Assembly: GCF_000282635.1 (NCBI RefSeq) | Contig: NZ_AKIW01000033.1 | Location: 124,001-188,000 of the forward strand | Direction: 5' to 3' | Length of the DNA stretch: 64,000 nt | DNA from: Variovorax sp. CF313 | GTDB lineage: Bacteria > Pseudomonadota > Gammaproteobacteria > Burkholderiales > Burkholderiaceae_C | Shown here: piece after piece, positions 35,911 through 49,464 of the stretch | Layout: every line of letters starts with the position of its first letter | How positions within the stretch are numbered: position 1 is the first letter of the stretch | Notes under the pieces: generated by a model | What the model saw: the letters and a program-made list of their open reading frames with translations, nothing else | The model's database searches: none | What the model was told of the DNA's origin: nothing | Translations under genes and position numbers: made by a program

Positions 35911-37749
35911 TCAGCCCTGCGACGTGTCGCGGCCTGCGCGCTTGCGCTCGTGTTCCTTCAGGTAGCGCTTGCGCAGGCGCACGCTCTTGGGCGTGATTTC
36001 GACCAGCTCGTCGTCCTCGATGAATTCCACGCCGTATTCGAGCGTGAGTTCGATCGGAGGCGTGATCTTGATCGCGTCTTCCTTGCCCGAGACGCGGAAG
36101 TTCGTCAGCTGCTTGGTACGCGTGGCATTCACCACCAGGTCGTTGTCGCGGCTGTGGATGCCGACGATCATGCCTTCGTACACCGGGTCGTTCGCCTTCA
36201 CGAACATGCGGCCGCGATCGTCGAGCTTGCCCAGGGCGTAGGTGAAGATTTCACCGTCGTCCATGGAGATCAGCACGCCGTTCTTGCGGCTGCCGATCTC
36301 GCCCTTGTGCGGCTCGTAGCTGTCGAAGATGTTGCTAATGAGGCCCGAGCCGCGCGTCAGGTTCAGGAATTCGTTGGTGAAGCCGATCAGGCCCCGCGCC
36401 GGAATGCGGTATTCGAGGCGCACGCGGCCGCGGCCGTCCGGTTCCATGTTGACGAGTTCGCCCTTGCGCTCGCCCAGTGCCTGCATCACGCCGCCCTGAT
36501 GCTGTTCTTCGATGTCGGCCGTGACCAGCTCGATGGGTTCGTGCTTTTCGCCGTTGACGTTGCGGAACACCACGCGCGGCTTCGACACGGCCATTTCATA
36601 GCCTTCGCGACGCATGTTTTCCAGCAGGATGGTCAGGTGCAGTTCGCCGCGGCCCATGACTTCGAAGACGCCCTCCTCGTCGGTCTCGTTCACGCGCAGC
36701 GCCACGTTGTGCTGCAGTTCTTTCTGCAGGCGGTCCCAGATCTGGCGGCTGGTGACATACTTGCCTTCGCGGCCGGCCAGCGGGCTGGTGTTGACGCAGA
36801 AATTCATGGTCAGGGTCGGCTCGTCGACCTTGAGCATCGGCAGCGGCGCCGGGTTGGCGGCGTCGGTCACGGTGACGCCGATGCCGATGTCAGCGATGCC
36901 GTTGATCAGCACGATCTCGCCGGGGCCGGCTTCTGTCGCCTGCACGCGGTCCAGGCCCTGGAACGTCAGCACCTGGTTGACGCGGCCCTTCACGGCCTTG
37001 CCATCCGGACCTTCCATCACGATCACGTCCGTCATCGGCTTCAGCGTGCCCTGGCTGATGCGGCCCACGCCGATGCGGCCGACGAAGGTCGAGAAGTCGA
37101 GCGCGGAAATCTGCAGTTGCAGCGGCGCGGCGGGGTCGCCCTTTTGCGACGGCACGTGCTTCAGGATGGTGTTGAACAGGGCCGACATGTCGGGGCCCCA
37201 CTGCTCGCCCTGTGCGCCTTCTTCCAGCGACGACCAGCCGTTGATGCCCGAGGCGTACACCACGGGGAAGTCCAGCTGCTCGTCGGTTGCGCCGAGCTTG
37301 TCGAACAGGTCGAAGGCGGCATTGACCACCTTGTCGGGGTTCGCGCCGGGCTTGTCGACCTTGTTCACCACGAGGATAGGCTTCAGGCCCAGGGCCAGCG
37401 CCTTCTTGGTCACGAAGCGCGTCTGCGGCATCGGGCCTTCCTGTGCATCGATCAGCAGCACCACGCCGTCGACCATCGACAGCGCGCGCTCCACTTCACC
37501 GCCGAAGTCCGCGTGGCCCGGGGTGTCGACGATGTTGATGTGCGTGCCTTCCCAGGTCACGGCGCAGTTCTTGGCCAGGATCGTGATGCCACGTTCCTTT
37601 TCGATGGCATTGTTGTCCATCACCGTGTCGACCACTTTCTCGTGCTCGGCGAAGGTGCCGGACTGGCGCAGCAGTTGGTCGACCATCGTGGTCTTGCCAT
37701 GGTCCACGTGGGCAATGATGGCGATATTGCGGATTTGGTTGGTACTCAT
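35911..37749 (-). CDS. typA: Ribosome-associated translational GTPase TypA/BipA
   Basis: This 612-residue GTPase helps ribosome assembly and stress adaptation. G motifs are AHVDHGKTT (about 14-22), DTPGHADF and NKVDK, followed by EF-G-like domains II, III and V and the BipA-specific C-terminal domain ending in [18 protein letters not shown]. Its ATG overlaps the truB stop (ATGA), making it the last gene of the rimP-nusA-infB-rbfA-truB-typA run. Confidence 0.96.
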   Translation of the reverse strand: MSTNQIRNIAIIAHVDHGKTTMVDQLLRQSGTFAEHEKVVDTVMDNNAIEKERGITILAKNCAVTWEGTHINIVDTPGHADFGGEVERALSMVDGVVLLIDAQEGPMPQTRFVTKKALALGLKPILVVNKVDKPGANPDKVVNAAFDLFDKLGATDEQLDFPVVYASGINGWSSLEEGAQGEQWGPDMSALFNTILKHVPSQKGDPAAPLQLQISALDFSTFVGRIGVGRISQGTLKPMTDVIVMEGPDGKAVKGRVNQVLTFQGLDRVQATEAGPGEIVLINGIADIGIGVTVTDAANPAPLPMLKVDEPTLTMNFCVNTSPLAGREGKYVTSRQIWDRLQKELQHNVALRVNETDEEGVFEVMGRGELHLTILLENMRREGYEMAVSKPRVVFRNVNGEKHEPIELVTADIEEQHQGGVMQALGERKGELVNMEPDGRGRVRLEYRIPARGLIGFTNEFLNLTRGSGLISNIFDSYEPHKGEIGSRKNGVLISMDDGEIFTYALGKLDDRGRMFVKANDPVYEGMIVGIHSRDNDLVVNATRTKQLTNFRVSGKEDAIKITPPIELTLEYGVEFIEDDELVEITPKSVRLRKRYLKEHERKRAGRDTSQG

Positions 37750-38702
37750 GGTGTCGCTTCGATCTGTTGTGCGTTCAAAAGAATTTGCTGGATTTCGATG
37801 GGGTTCAGCAAGCGCCCCGGTATCAGTTCGCCGGCCGTGACGTGGGCCGTGCCGAGGAAGGCAGGTGGCTCGGTGCCGAACACGGCCACCTCCCTCGCAT
37901 CGGCCCAACTGCCGCGGCGGCGCAGGCCCGAGAGAAAACGTGCCGAATCTTCCGCGCCGAGCGTGACGCGGCTGTGGCCGTCCACCAGAGCTTCGGCAGG
38001 CAGGAGCCGTGCCAGTCGCTCTTCTTCGTCCAAGGCTTCGAGCGCCTCGAGCGTGATGCACCGGGCTTCGACGAAGCCGCCAGTGGCGGTGCGGCGCAAC
38101 GAGGTCAGGTGCGCACCGCAGCCCAGCGCCTCGCCGATGTCTTCGCCGAGGGTGCGGATGTAGGTGCCCTTGCTGACGGCGGCAAGAATGCGGATCGTGT
38201 TGTCATCGATGGCGGCGAGTTCGAGCTTGTGTATCACCACGTCGCGCGGCGCGCGCTCGACTTCGATGCCTTCGCGGGCGTACTCGTACAGCGCCTTGCC
38301 GTCTTTCTTGAGCGCGCTGTGCATCGGGGGCACCTGGCGGATCGGGCCTGTGAACTGCGCTTCCACGCGCGCCAGGTCTTCCGGCGTGACGTGCACGGGC
38401 CGCTCGGCGATCACGTCGCCTTCGGCATCGCCGGTCGCGGTCTTGACGCCCAGACGGGCCGTGGCCGCGTAGGTCTTGTCGGCGTCAAGGTGAAGTTGGC
38501 TGAATTTGGTGGCCGCGCCAAAGCACAGCGGCAGGACTCCCGTGGCGAGCGGATCGAGCGTGCCGGTATGGCCCGCCTTTTCGGCGCGCAGCAACCACTT
38601 GGCCTTCTGCAAGGCCTGGTTGCTGGAGAGTCCCAGCGGCTTGTCGAGCAACAACACCCCATGCACAGGGCGCCGCTGCACCCGTGTGCGTGGCGCGTTC
38701 AT
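37746..38702 (-). CDS. truB: tRNA pseudouridine-55 synthase
   Basis: This 318-residue enzyme makes the T-loop pseudouridine of tRNA. The catalytic Asp lies in [15 protein letters not shown], with the family blocks [39 protein letters not shown] and [14 protein letters not shown]. It begins 2 bases after rbfA and overlaps typA by 4. Confidence 0.96.
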   Translation of the reverse strand: MNAPRTRVQRRPVHGVLLLDKPLGLSSNQALQKAKWLLRAEKAGHTGTLDPLATGVLPLCFGAATKFSQLHLDADKTYAATARLGVKTATGDAEGDVIAERPVHVTPEDLARVEAQFTGPIRQVPPMHSALKKDGKALYEYAREGIEVERAPRDVVIHKLELAAIDDNTIRILAAVSKGTYIRTLGEDIGEALGCGAHLTSLRRTATGGFVEARCITLEALEALDEEERLARLLPAEALVDGHSRVTLGAEDSARFLSGLRRRGSWADAREVAVFGTEPPAFLGTAHVTAGELIPGRLLNPIEIQQILLNAQQIEATP

Positions 38703-38704
38703 GG

Positions 38705-39076
38705 CTAGTCGTCTTTCGAACGCGAAGCGACGGCCTGCGCGATGAGCGCGTTCATGTCGGCTGCACGCTCGGTGGTGCGGTCGAACAGGAAGTGCAGCGT
38801 GGGCACGGTGTGGATATGCAGGCGCTTGAACAGGCCGTTGCGCAGGAATCCCGCGGCCTGGTTCAACGCCTCGGTGGTCTCGTCCACGTCGCCCGTGAGC
38901 AGGCTGAAGAAGACCTTCGCATGCGCATAGTCCGGCGTGACCTCGACCGCCTGGATCGTGACCATGCCCACGCGCGGATCCTTCAACTCGCGCGCAATCA
39001 GCTCCGTCAGATCGCGCTGGATCTGGTCGGCAACCTTGAACGCGCGGTTGGGGGCGGCGGCTTTTCTTTTCGGCAT
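38705..39076 (-). CDS. rbfA: Ribosome-binding factor A
   Basis: This 123-residue KH-like protein is needed for 30S maturation and 16S 5'-end processing. Typical blocks are [10 protein letters not shown]-like [36 protein letters not shown] and [19 protein letters not shown]. It lies 21 bases after infB. Confidence 0.95.
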   Translation of the reverse strand: MPKRKAAAPNRAFKVADQIQRDLTELIARELKDPRVGMVTIQAVEVTPDYAHAKVFFSLLTGDVDETTEALNQAAGFLRNGLFKRLHIHTVPTLHFLFDRTTERAADMNALIAQAVASRSKDD

Positions 39077-39097
39077 GGACTCTCTCGCTTCGAACGC

Positions 39098-42085
<2,988 letters not shown>

Positions 42086-42109
42086 ATTGGTTTCGTGCCT
42101 CCATGACCG

Positions 42110-43603
42110 TCACTCTTGGCCGGCGAACCAGTGTTCGCGGGCTTTCAAGATGAGGGCTTTGGCGTCATCGGCGCTCTGGCCGGTGATCTCGGTGAGTTCA
42201 TCGACCGCGAGGTCGGCAAGGTCGTCACGGGTGTTCACACCCGCTTCGGTCAGCTTGGGAATCAGCTCGGGGTCCAGGCCTTCGAGATCGTGCAGGTCTT
42301 GCGACACTGCCGATTGGGGCTCGACATCCTCTTCCTTGGCGATTTCCATTGTCAGCAGCGCATCCTTGGCACGCGAGCGCAGCTCATTGATGGTGTCTTC
42401 GTCGAAGGCCTCGATCTCCAGCATTTCTGAGATCGGCACGTAGGCCACCTCTTCGAGGCTGTTGAAGCCTTCGGAAATGAGGATGTCGGCGATCTCTTCG
42501 TCGACGTCGAGCTTTTCCATGAAGAGCTTACGGCTGGCGTCGGTTTCGCTCGCCTGCTTCTGGGCCGACTCGTTGGCGTCCATGATGTTGATCTTCCAAC
42601 CGGTGAGGTCGGAAGCCAGGCGCACGTTCTGGCCGCCGCGGCCAATGGCGATCGCGAGGTTTTCCTCGTCGACCACCACGTCCATGGCGTGCTTTTCTTC
42701 GTCCACCACGATGGACGACACGTTGGCCGGGGCCAGCGCACCGATCACGAACTGGGCCGGGTCTTCGCTCCACAACACGATGTCCACGCGCTCGCCGGCG
42801 AGCTCGTTGGTCACGGCGTTGACGCGGGTACCGCGCACGCCGACGCAGGTGCCGATCGGATCGACGCGCTTGTCGTGCGAGAGCACGGCGATCTTGGCGC
42901 GCGAACCAGGGTCGCGGGCACAGCTCTTGATTTCGAGCAGGCCTTGTTCGATCTCGGGCACTTCCTGGCGGAACAGCTCGATCATGAACTCGGGGGCCGA
43001 GCGCGAAAGAATGATGGGCGCGCCGCGCAGCGTCAGGTCGACTTCCATGATCATGGCGCGCACGCGGTCGCCATTGCGCAGGTTTTCCTTGGCGATCATC
43101 TCGCTGCGGCGCAGGCGGCCTTCGACGCGGCCTGCCTCGACGATGATGTCGCCCTTGTCCAGGCGCTTGACGGTGCCCACGAAGATCTTGTCGCCGCGCG
43201 ACATGAAGTCGTTGAGCAGCATCTCGCGCTCGGCATCGCGAATCTTCTGCAGGATGACCTGCTTGGCGGCCATGGCGCCGATGCGGCCGATCGGCACCGA
43301 GTCCACCGCTTCTTCGATGTACTCGCCGACTTCGATGTCCGACATTTCTTCCTTGGCTTCGAACAGGAGGATTTCCTGGTCGGGCAGCTGCAGGCCGGCC
43401 TCGTCGGGCACGACATGCCAACGGCGGAAGGTCTCGTAGTCGCCGCTGTCGCGATCGACCGCGACGCGGATGTCCACGTCGCCCTGATGGAGCTTCTTGG
43501 TGGCTTGCGCCAGTGCGGATTCGACCGCGCCGAAGACGACGTCACGCTCGACGTTCTTCTCGCGCGAGATCGCATCCACCAACATCAACATTTCGCGATT
43601 CAT
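42110..43603 (-). CDS. nusA: Transcription termination/antitermination factor NusA
   Basis: This 497-residue protein binds RNA polymerase and nascent RNA. The N-terminal polymerase-binding domain starts [19 protein letters not shown], then come S1 (about 135-200), two KH domains ([33 protein letters not shown]) and two C-terminal acidic helix-hairpin repeats ending in [13 protein letters not shown]. The ATG at 43603 was chosen for this N-terminus; the upstream 32 codons are not family-like. Confidence 0.96.
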   Translation of the reverse strand: MNREMLMLVDAISREKNVERDVVFGAVESALAQATKKLHQGDVDIRVAVDRDSGDYETFRRWHVVPDEAGLQLPDQEILLFEAKEEMSDIEVGEYIEEAVDSVPIGRIGAMAAKQVILQKIRDAEREMLLNDFMSRGDKIFVGTVKRLDKGDIIVEAGRVEGRLRRSEMIAKENLRNGDRVRAMIMEVDLTLRGAPIILSRSAPEFMIELFRQEVPEIEQGLLEIKSCARDPGSRAKIAVLSHDKRVDPIGTCVGVRGTRVNAVTNELAGERVDIVLWSEDPAQFVIGALAPANVSSIVVDEEKHAMDVVVDEENLAIAIGRGGQNVRLASDLTGWKINIMDANESAQKQASETDASRKLFMEKLDVDEEIADILISEGFNSLEEVAYVPISEMLEIEAFDEDTINELRSRAKDALLTMEIAKEEDVEPQSAVSQDLHDLEGLDPELIPKLTEAGVNTRDDLADLAVDELTEITGQSADDAKALILKAREHWFAGQE

Positions 43604-43619
43604 GCCACCACTCCTCTGG

Positions 43620-44267
43620 TCAGTCCGGAACCTGCGTTCCGTCGTCAATATCCGAAAAACCCGGTTGGGTTTTGGCCTTGCGGCCCTTGAAATCCACAAT
43701 GGGCGCGAGCCGCGCGTCGCGCAGCTCGTCCAGCACGAAGCCCAGCGCCTGCAGCGTTGCGGGCGCGCGCTTCTTGCTCACTTTTTGACCTGGCTTGGGC
43801 TCCGGCGCATCGCTCCAGACGATTTGCCAGCCCTGGGCGCCAGCGGCACCCTCTACCTTTGCGACCCGCTCCAGCGTGCCGCGAAACTTCTTGCGGTTGG
43901 CCGACACCTGGCCCGCCGCTGCAGCGCCCATGGGCGCCTTGAGCGTGATGTCGATCACCTCGCCCACGAAACGCTCGAAATCCTGCTCATTGCGCAGCGG
44001 ACGGTCAATACCCGGCGAGGACACCTCGAGCCGCTTGTAATCGACACCATCGACCTCGAGCGCGAATTGCAATTGGCGCGTCACCTTCTCGCAGTCCTCA
44101 ACCGTCACGAAGGGCTCGGGCACACCGGCAGCCACAGCTTCGGAGGTGGGGGCCGTCCAGGGCAAATCAATCGTCACGCGCAGCAATCCCCCGGCCGAGC
44201 GCTCGATCTCGACCAGGTCATAGCCGAGACCGGCCACGGTTTGTTCCACTATTTGCTGCAATGCCAC
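43620..44267 (-). CDS. rimP: Ribosome maturation factor RimP
   Basis: This 215-residue protein promotes 30S maturation and heads the nusA-infB operon. Typical blocks are [39 protein letters not shown] and the C-terminal SH3-like region. The GTG at 44267 starts at the homologous MALQQIVEQ; an ATG at 44327 in the same frame would add 20 unlike residues. A Gly/Ala/Lys-rich insert and a C-terminal tail beyond the fold make it longer than E. coli RimP (about 150). Confidence 0.92.
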   Translation of the reverse strand: MALQQIVEQTVAGLGYDLVEIERSAGGLLRVTIDLPWTAPTSEAVAAGVPEPFVTVEDCEKVTRQLQFALEVDGVDYKRLEVSSPGIDRPLRNEQDFERFVGEVIDITLKAPMGAAAAGQVSANRKKFRGTLERVAKVEGAAGAQGWQIVWSDAPEPKPGQKVSKKRAPATLQALGFVLDELRDARLAPIVDFKGRKAKTQPGFSDIDDGTQVPD

Positions 44268-44373
44268 GTGTTCGAATGCGCCTTTTGAGTAACTGGATTC
44301 ATGCCACCCGCCCGCCACGGATGCCAAATCGCCACGAGCTCAGCCATGAATGCTCAGCCCAGAATGCATAGAC

Positions 44374-44406
44374 CAAAAAAAACGGGCGGTTGGTACCCGC
44401 CCGTTT
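44374..44406 (-). terminator. Rho-independent terminator downstream of the MFS gene
   Basis: AAACGGGCGG and CCGCCCGTTT with a 7-base loop; on the minus strand a run of T follows (44382 down to 44374). It separates the yej-MFS transcript from the rimP operon. Confidence 0.85.
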
Positions 44407-44462
44407 GGTCGTGAGCCTCGAATTATATGCTATTTGTGCAATATATGAAGGGGCTTTGCCCC

Positions 44463-45665
44463 TCAATCGGCTATTGCGCGACGCGATTTAGACCAAACCA
44501 ACGCAAACAGGACCGCACCGAGTGCCAGCGCCGCCGCCGCGACGAGCAGCGGCAACTGAAAAGACCCGGTTCGCTGGGCCAGCGGCGCCGCAAACAACGG
44601 CCCGATGATCTGCCCTACCCCATAAGAAGCCGTTGCATAGCCGATCAGCCCGGCCGCCGCATTGCCTCGCAGACGACGGGCATCCCGCATGGCGAAAAGC
44701 GTGATGGCGGTGAACGGCATGCCCAGCAGCAGGCTGCCGAGCGCGAATCCGGCGATGCTCGGCCACGCCACCGACAGAACGACACCGAGCGCCTGCAGCG
44801 CGTAGGCGCCAGCCAGCAGCAGCCGATTGTCCCAATGCGTTGGCGCGCGGGCTCCGATCAACGCCCCCGGAATGATGGCCAGCCCGAACAGCGGCCAGAA
44901 GAAATCGGGCCAGGGCGACCCCGGCAGCGCCTGCCGGGCGATCACTGGCAGGAAGGTGGCGGTGATGATGTAGCCAAAACCGGCCAGGCCATAGAGCGCG
45001 ACCAGCCAGATGGCGTCGCTGCGGTCGGCCGCCGATCCGGCTTCGCGGGCCGCGGCAGCAGGCGCCGGCGCAGCCCCGCCGCCGACCGGTGCCCGCTCGC
45101 CGTCGTCGAAAACCCGCCAGATCACCGCGACCAGCACGATTGCCAGGATGCCCAGGCCGATCCACCCCGCCTCGGAACCCCAGCGCCCCAGCACCCCGCC
45201 GAGCAGGCCGGTCATGGCGATGCCGATGCCCGGCCCGGTGTAGATCACCCCGGCCAGCGTTGGCGCGTTCGTTTCCGACAGGCGGCGCAACCCCCAGCCC
45301 GAGGCAAAGACAAAAACCCAGGCGCTCATCACGCCCGCCGCCGTACGCAGCACGCCCCAGCTGGTAAAGCTGTGCAGCAACCCCATGCCGATCAGCAGGG
45401 CCGCCGTGGCCGCCAATCCGCCGCGCACCATGCTCGAAGCCTTGATGCCGATGGCCGCGCAGCTCAGCGCGCCGAGGAAATAACCCAGGTAGTTGAGCGA
45501 CGCCAGCACCCCGCCCGCCGCGAGCTCCAGTTTTCCCTCGTGCAGCATGATGGGCAGCATGGGCGTGAAGGCGAAGCGCCCCAGGCCCATCGCCACCGCA
45601 AGGGTGACCATGCAGGCCAGCGCCGCGCGCCAGGCGCCGCGCCGGTCGCGTCCGATTTCCGACAT
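44463..45665 (-). CDS. MFS transporter, YbfB/YjiJ family
   Basis: This 400-residue inner-membrane protein has about 12 hydrophobic helices. The opening AMGLGRFAFTPMLPIML is characteristic of the YbfB/YjiJ family, and a cytoplasmic loop rich in Ala/Pro/Gly (about 195-230) separates the two halves. The substrate is unknown. It begins 16 bases after the peptide-importer ATPase on the same strand and may be the last gene of that operon. Confidence 0.87.
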   Translation of the reverse strand: MSEIGRDRRGAWRAALACMVTLAVAMGLGRFAFTPMLPIMLHEGKLELAAGGVLASLNYLGYFLGALSCAAIGIKASSMVRGGLAATAALLIGMGLLHSFTSWGVLRTAAGVMSAWVFVFASGWGLRRLSETNAPTLAGVIYTGPGIGIAMTGLLGGVLGRWGSEAGWIGLGILAIVLVAVIWRVFDDGERAPVGGGAAPAPAAAAREAGSAADRSDAIWLVALYGLAGFGYIITATFLPVIARQALPGSPWPDFFWPLFGLAIIPGALIGARAPTHWDNRLLLAGAYALQALGVVLSVAWPSIAGFALGSLLLGMPFTAITLFAMRDARRLRGNAAAGLIGYATASYGVGQIIGPLFAAPLAQRTGSFQLPLLVAAAALALGAVLFALVWSKSRRAIAD

Positions 45666-45681
45666 TTCCTGCAATCTCCGT

Positions 45682-47319
45682 TTATTCCAGCAGCGCGGCG
45701 GCCACCAGCTTTTTTGTGTAGGGGTGATCGGGCGCGTCGAGCACTCGCTCGACCGGCCCGGTTTCGAGAATGGCACCGTCCTTCATCACGATGACGTGGT
45801 GCGCCATGGCACGGATCACCTCCACGTCGTGCGTGATCAGCAGATAGCTCAGCCCCCGCTCGCGCTGCAGGCGCTGCAGCAGGCCCAGCACCTGCTTCTG
45901 GATCGTCACGTCGAGCGCGCTGGTCGGCTCGTCGAGCACCAACAGTTGCGGATCGACGATCAGCGCGCGGGCGATCGCCAGGCGCTGCCGCTGGCCGCCC
46001 GAGAACTCGTGCGGATAGCGGTCGAGCAGCGAGGGGAACTGGGCCTCCGTCAGCCCGACGTCGGCCAGTGCGGCGAGCGCGCGGGCGCGGCGCGCTCCGA
46101 TGTTGAGTTCGGGTGCATGCACGCGCAACCCCTCGCCCACGATCTGCTCCACCGTCATGCGCGGCGACAGCGAAGAGAACGGGTCCTGGAACACTACCTG
46201 CATGACGCGGCGCAAGCCGAGATCGGAGGCGCGATCGACCGCCCAGCCCTTGCCCGCGACCTCCAGTGCACCCTGGTGCTTCAAGAGCCCCAGCGCCGCC
46301 AGCGCAAGCGTCGACTTGCCTGAACCCGATTCACCCACCACGCCCAGCGTCTCGCCCGGCACGATGCGGAAATCCGCGCCCTGCACCGCCACGAACTCGC
46401 CCTTTCGGAACCAGCCGGCGATGCCGGGCCTCGGCACGGGGTAGATCACGCGCAGGGCCTTCGCCTCGATCACGGGCGTTGCGTCGGCACGCGCGGCAAC
46501 GGCCGCCACATTGCGCTGCGGATGGCTGTCGATCAGCTTGCGCGTATAGGGATGCTGCGGGGCATCGAACACCGGCGCCACGGCGCCATGCTCGACGACG
46601 TGGCCGTTCTCCATGACCACCACGCGATCGGCGAAACGACGCACCAGGTTCAGGTCGTGCGTGATGAGCAGCACGGCCATGCCGTACTTGCGCTGCAGAT
46701 CGGCCAGCAGTTCCAGGATCTGCGCGCGCACCGTGACGTCGAGCGCGGTGGTCGGTTCGTCGGCCAGCAGCAGGCGCGGCTTGCAGGCGAGCGCCATCGC
46801 GATCATCGCGCGCTGGCGCTGGCCGCCCGAGAGCTGGTGCGGAAACGCCCTCGCCCGTCGCGCCGGCTCGGGAATACCGGTATCGGCCAGCAACTGGACA
46901 GCGGCCGCCTGCGCGGCGCGAGCCGACAGACTCTCATGCAGTTCGAGCACCTCGGCGATCTGGTCGCCGACGCTGTAGAGCGCATTCAGTGCAGTCATCG
47001 GCTCCTGGAAGATCATCGCGATCTCCTTGCCGCGGATGCCGCGCAATTCGCGCTCGGGAATCGACAACAGGTCGCGCGCGCCCTGCGAGCGCTCCCCGCC
47101 GAAAAGCCGGGCAGTGCCGGACAGATCGGCGTTCTGCACCAGCCGCAGCAGCGACAGCGCAGTGACCGTCTTGCCCGAGCCCGACTCGCCGACGAGCGCG
47201 AGCTTTTCGCCAGCGGCCATCTGGAAGTCGATGCCGTGCACGACCTCCTTGCCGCTGAATGCGACACGCAGGCCTTTCACGTCCAGCAGGGCCTGCTTGA
47301 GTTGCGGATCGTTCATCAT
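45682..47319 (-). CDS. yejF: Peptide ABC transporter ATP-binding protein with two ATPase domains (YejF-like)
   Basis: This 545-residue protein carries two complete ABC domains. The first has GESGSGKT, LSGGQRQR and LLLADEPTTALD; the second has GESGSGKS, FSGGQRQR and [12 protein letters not shown]. Each has the C-terminal oligopeptide-type extension (HPYTRKL, HPYTKKL). It energises the YejABE importer, which in enterobacteria takes up oligopeptides and microcin C. MMND at 47319 overlaps the yejE stop by 4 bases. Confidence 0.92.
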   Translation of the reverse strand: MMNDPQLKQALLDVKGLRVAFSGKEVVHGIDFQMAAGEKLALVGESGSGKTVTALSLLRLVQNADLSGTARLFGGERSQGARDLLSIPERELRGIRGKEIAMIFQEPMTALNALYSVGDQIAEVLELHESLSARAAQAAAVQLLADTGIPEPARRARAFPHQLSGGQRQRAMIAMALACKPRLLLADEPTTALDVTVRAQILELLADLQRKYGMAVLLITHDLNLVRRFADRVVVMENGHVVEHGAVAPVFDAPQHPYTRKLIDSHPQRNVAAVAARADATPVIEAKALRVIYPVPRPGIAGWFRKGEFVAVQGADFRIVPGETLGVVGESGSGKSTLALAALGLLKHQGALEVAGKGWAVDRASDLGLRRVMQVVFQDPFSSLSPRMTVEQIVGEGLRVHAPELNIGARRARALAALADVGLTEAQFPSLLDRYPHEFSGGQRQRLAIARALIVDPQLLVLDEPTSALDVTIQKQVLGLLQRLQRERGLSYLLITHDVEVIRAMAHHVIVMKDGAILETGPVERVLDAPDHPYTKKLVAAALLE

Positions 47320-48422
47320 TTGTCGGCCTTGCGCGGATCGAGTGCGTCGCGCAGCGCGTCGCCCATGAATGTCAGCAGCATCAGGGTAACGACGAGCACG
47401 CCGAAGGTCGATATCGAGATCCACCAGGCATCGATGTTGGCCTTGCCCTGGCTGAGCAGCTCGCCGAGCGACGGCGTGCCCGGCGGCACGCCCAAGCCCA
47501 GGAAGTCGAGCGAGGTCAGCGCCAGGATGGCCGCGCTCATGCGAAACGGCAGGAAAGTGACGACCGGCACCATGCTGTTGGGCAGGATGTGGCGCCACAT
47601 GATCTGCAGGTTGCCGACGCCCAGAGCGCGCGCGGCGCGCACGTAGTCCATCTGGCGGTTGCGCAGGAACTCCGCGCGCACGTAGTCGGCCAGGCCCATC
47701 CAGCCGAACAGGCTCAGCAGGATGAGCAGCAGTGCCACGCTGGGAACGAAGATCGCGCTGAAGATGATCAGCAGGTACAACTCCGGCATGGAGCCCCAGA
47801 TTTCGATGAAACGCTGGAACGCGAGATCGGTCTTGCCAGCGAAGTAACCCTGCACGGCACCGGCGACCACGCCCAGCACCGTGCCGATGGCGGTGAGCGC
47901 CAGGCCGAACAGCACGCTCACGCGGAAACCATAGATGAGCTGCGCCAGCAAGTCGCGGCCTCGGTCATCGGTGCCGAGCAGATTGTCGGCCGTCGGGGCG
48001 GCCGGGCTCGGCGACTTGGCGAAGTAGTTGAGCGTTTTGGGGCCGTAGGGATTGGGTGCGTAGATCGCCCAGTTGTCGCCCTTCGTGATGCGCTCGCGAA
48101 TGAAGGGGTCAAGGTAGTCGGTTGGCGTTTCGAAGTCACCGCCGAAAGTCTTCTCGGAGTAGTCGCGCAGCACCGGAAAATAAGTGTGCCCTTCATAGTG
48201 CAGGACAAGCGGCTTGTCCGTCGACAGCACCTCCGCGAACAGGCTCAGCACCACCAGCGTCGCGAAGATCACCAAGCTCCAGAAGCCGAGGCGGTCACGC
48301 TTGAAACGCATCCACGCACGACGACCAGGCGAGAGGTGGGCCGTTGTGGCCACCGGCGCTGCCTTCGTCTCCGTGCCACCGGTCGCACTCACGGGCACAA
48401 CGCCCTCAGTCGAATTTGACAC
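47316..48422 (-). CDS. yejE: Peptide ABC transporter permease (YejE-like)
   Basis: This 368-residue DppC-type permease has a long N-terminal soluble stretch, first membrane helix about 45-63, a large periplasmic insertion (about 65-165) typical of YejE, and further helices with the permease signature ALGVGNLQIMWRHILPNSM. It overlaps yejB by 17 bases and yejF by 4. Confidence 0.91.
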   Translation of the reverse strand: MSNSTEGVVPVSATGGTETKAAPVATTAHLSPGRRAWMRFKRDRLGFWSLVIFATLVVLSLFAEVLSTDKPLVLHYEGHTYFPVLRDYSEKTFGGDFETPTDYLDPFIRERITKGDNWAIYAPNPYGPKTLNYFAKSPSPAAPTADNLLGTDDRGRDLLAQLIYGFRVSVLFGLALTAIGTVLGVVAGAVQGYFAGKTDLAFQRFIEIWGSMPELYLLIIFSAIFVPSVALLLILLSLFGWMGLADYVRAEFLRNRQMDYVRAARALGVGNLQIMWRHILPNSMVPVVTFLPFRMSAAILALTSLDFLGLGVPPGTPSLGELLSQGKANIDAWWISISTFGVLVVTLMLLTFMGDALRDALDPRKADK

Positions 48423-49446
48423 GCGGGTCCACCCAAACGTAGCAAAGATCGGAAATCAACTTGGTCACCAGGCCGATCAGCGTGAAGAGATAAAGGGTGC
48501 CGAGTACGACGGGATAGTCACGCCGGATCACGCTCTCGTAGCCCAGCAAACCCAGGCCGTCTAGCGAGAACAGCGTCTCAATCAGCAGCGAGCCGGCGAA
48601 GAACGCACCGATGAACGCCGAAGGCAGCCCGGTGATGATCGGAATCAGCGCATTGCGGAACACATGCTTCCAGAGCACCTGCTTCTCGCCCAGCCCCTTG
48701 GCCCGCGCCGTCAACACGTACTGCTTGCGGATTTCCTCGAGGAAGGCGTTCTTGGTGAGCATGGCCGTCACCGCGAAGCTGCCGAGCACCATTGCCGTGA
48801 CAGGCAGCGTGATGTGCCAAAGATAATCGACGATGCGCGCGCCCCAGCCCAGGTCGTCCCAGTTGGCCGAGGTCAGGCCTCGCAGCGGGAACCACTGCAG
48901 TTGCCCTCCGAACACCACCAGCAGCGCCACACCCAGCACGAAGCCCGGGATGGCGTAGCCGATGAGCACAATCAGCGTGCTGATCAGGTCGAAGCGCGTT
49001 CCCGCCTTTACCGCCTTCGCGACACCCAGCGGCACCGCCACTCCATAACTGATGAAGAAGGTCCAGAGGCCCAGGCTGATCGAGACGGGCAGTTTCTCGA
49101 GGATCAGCGTCCAGACGTCCTTGTTCTGGAAGAAGCTCTTGCCCAGGTCGAAGCGCGCGAACTGGCCTAGCATCTGAAACAGCCGTTCGTGCGGCGGCTT
49201 GTCGAAGCCATACAGCGCCTTGATCTGCTCGAGCCGCTTCGGGTCGACGCCCTGGTTGCCGCGATAGCTGCCACCGCCGGACTCGAAGCCGCCGCCACCG
49301 CCGCCCCGCCCCGCCGTCTTGGCTTCAGCCAGGTACTGCTCCACCGGCCCGCCAGGCACGAACTGGATCACGAGGAAAGTCACCAGCAGCACGCCGAGCA
49401 GGGTCGGGATGAACAGCAGCAGACGCTTGAGGACGTAGGAGAGCAC
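48406..49446 (-). CDS. yejB: Peptide ABC transporter permease (YejB-like)
   Basis: This 346-residue DppB-type permease begins MLSYVLKRLLLFIPTLLGVLLVTFLVIQFVPGGPVEQ and has the binding-protein-dependent transport motif TARAKGLGEKQVLWKHVFRNAL. A Gly-rich periplasmic segment (GRGGGGGGFESGGGS, about 46-60) is typical of YejB rather than DppB. It starts 18 bases after yejA. Confidence 0.92.
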   Translation of the reverse strand: MLSYVLKRLLLFIPTLLGVLLVTFLVIQFVPGGPVEQYLAEAKTAGRGGGGGGFESGGGSYRGNQGVDPKRLEQIKALYGFDKPPHERLFQMLGQFARFDLGKSFFQNKDVWTLILEKLPVSISLGLWTFFISYGVAVPLGVAKAVKAGTRFDLISTLIVLIGYAIPGFVLGVALLVVFGGQLQWFPLRGLTSANWDDLGWGARIVDYLWHITLPVTAMVLGSFAVTAMLTKNAFLEEIRKQYVLTARAKGLGEKQVLWKHVFRNALIPIITGLPSAFIGAFFAGSLLIETLFSLDGLGLLGYESVIRRDYPVVLGTLYLFTLIGLVTKLISDLCYVWVDPRVKFD

Positions 49447-49464
49447 GGCCTGTTTCCTTCTCTT

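Noticed and set aside
35752-38163. Plus-strand frame of 803 codons opposite typA/truB
   Set aside because: Same shadow pattern opposite two clear housekeeping genes.
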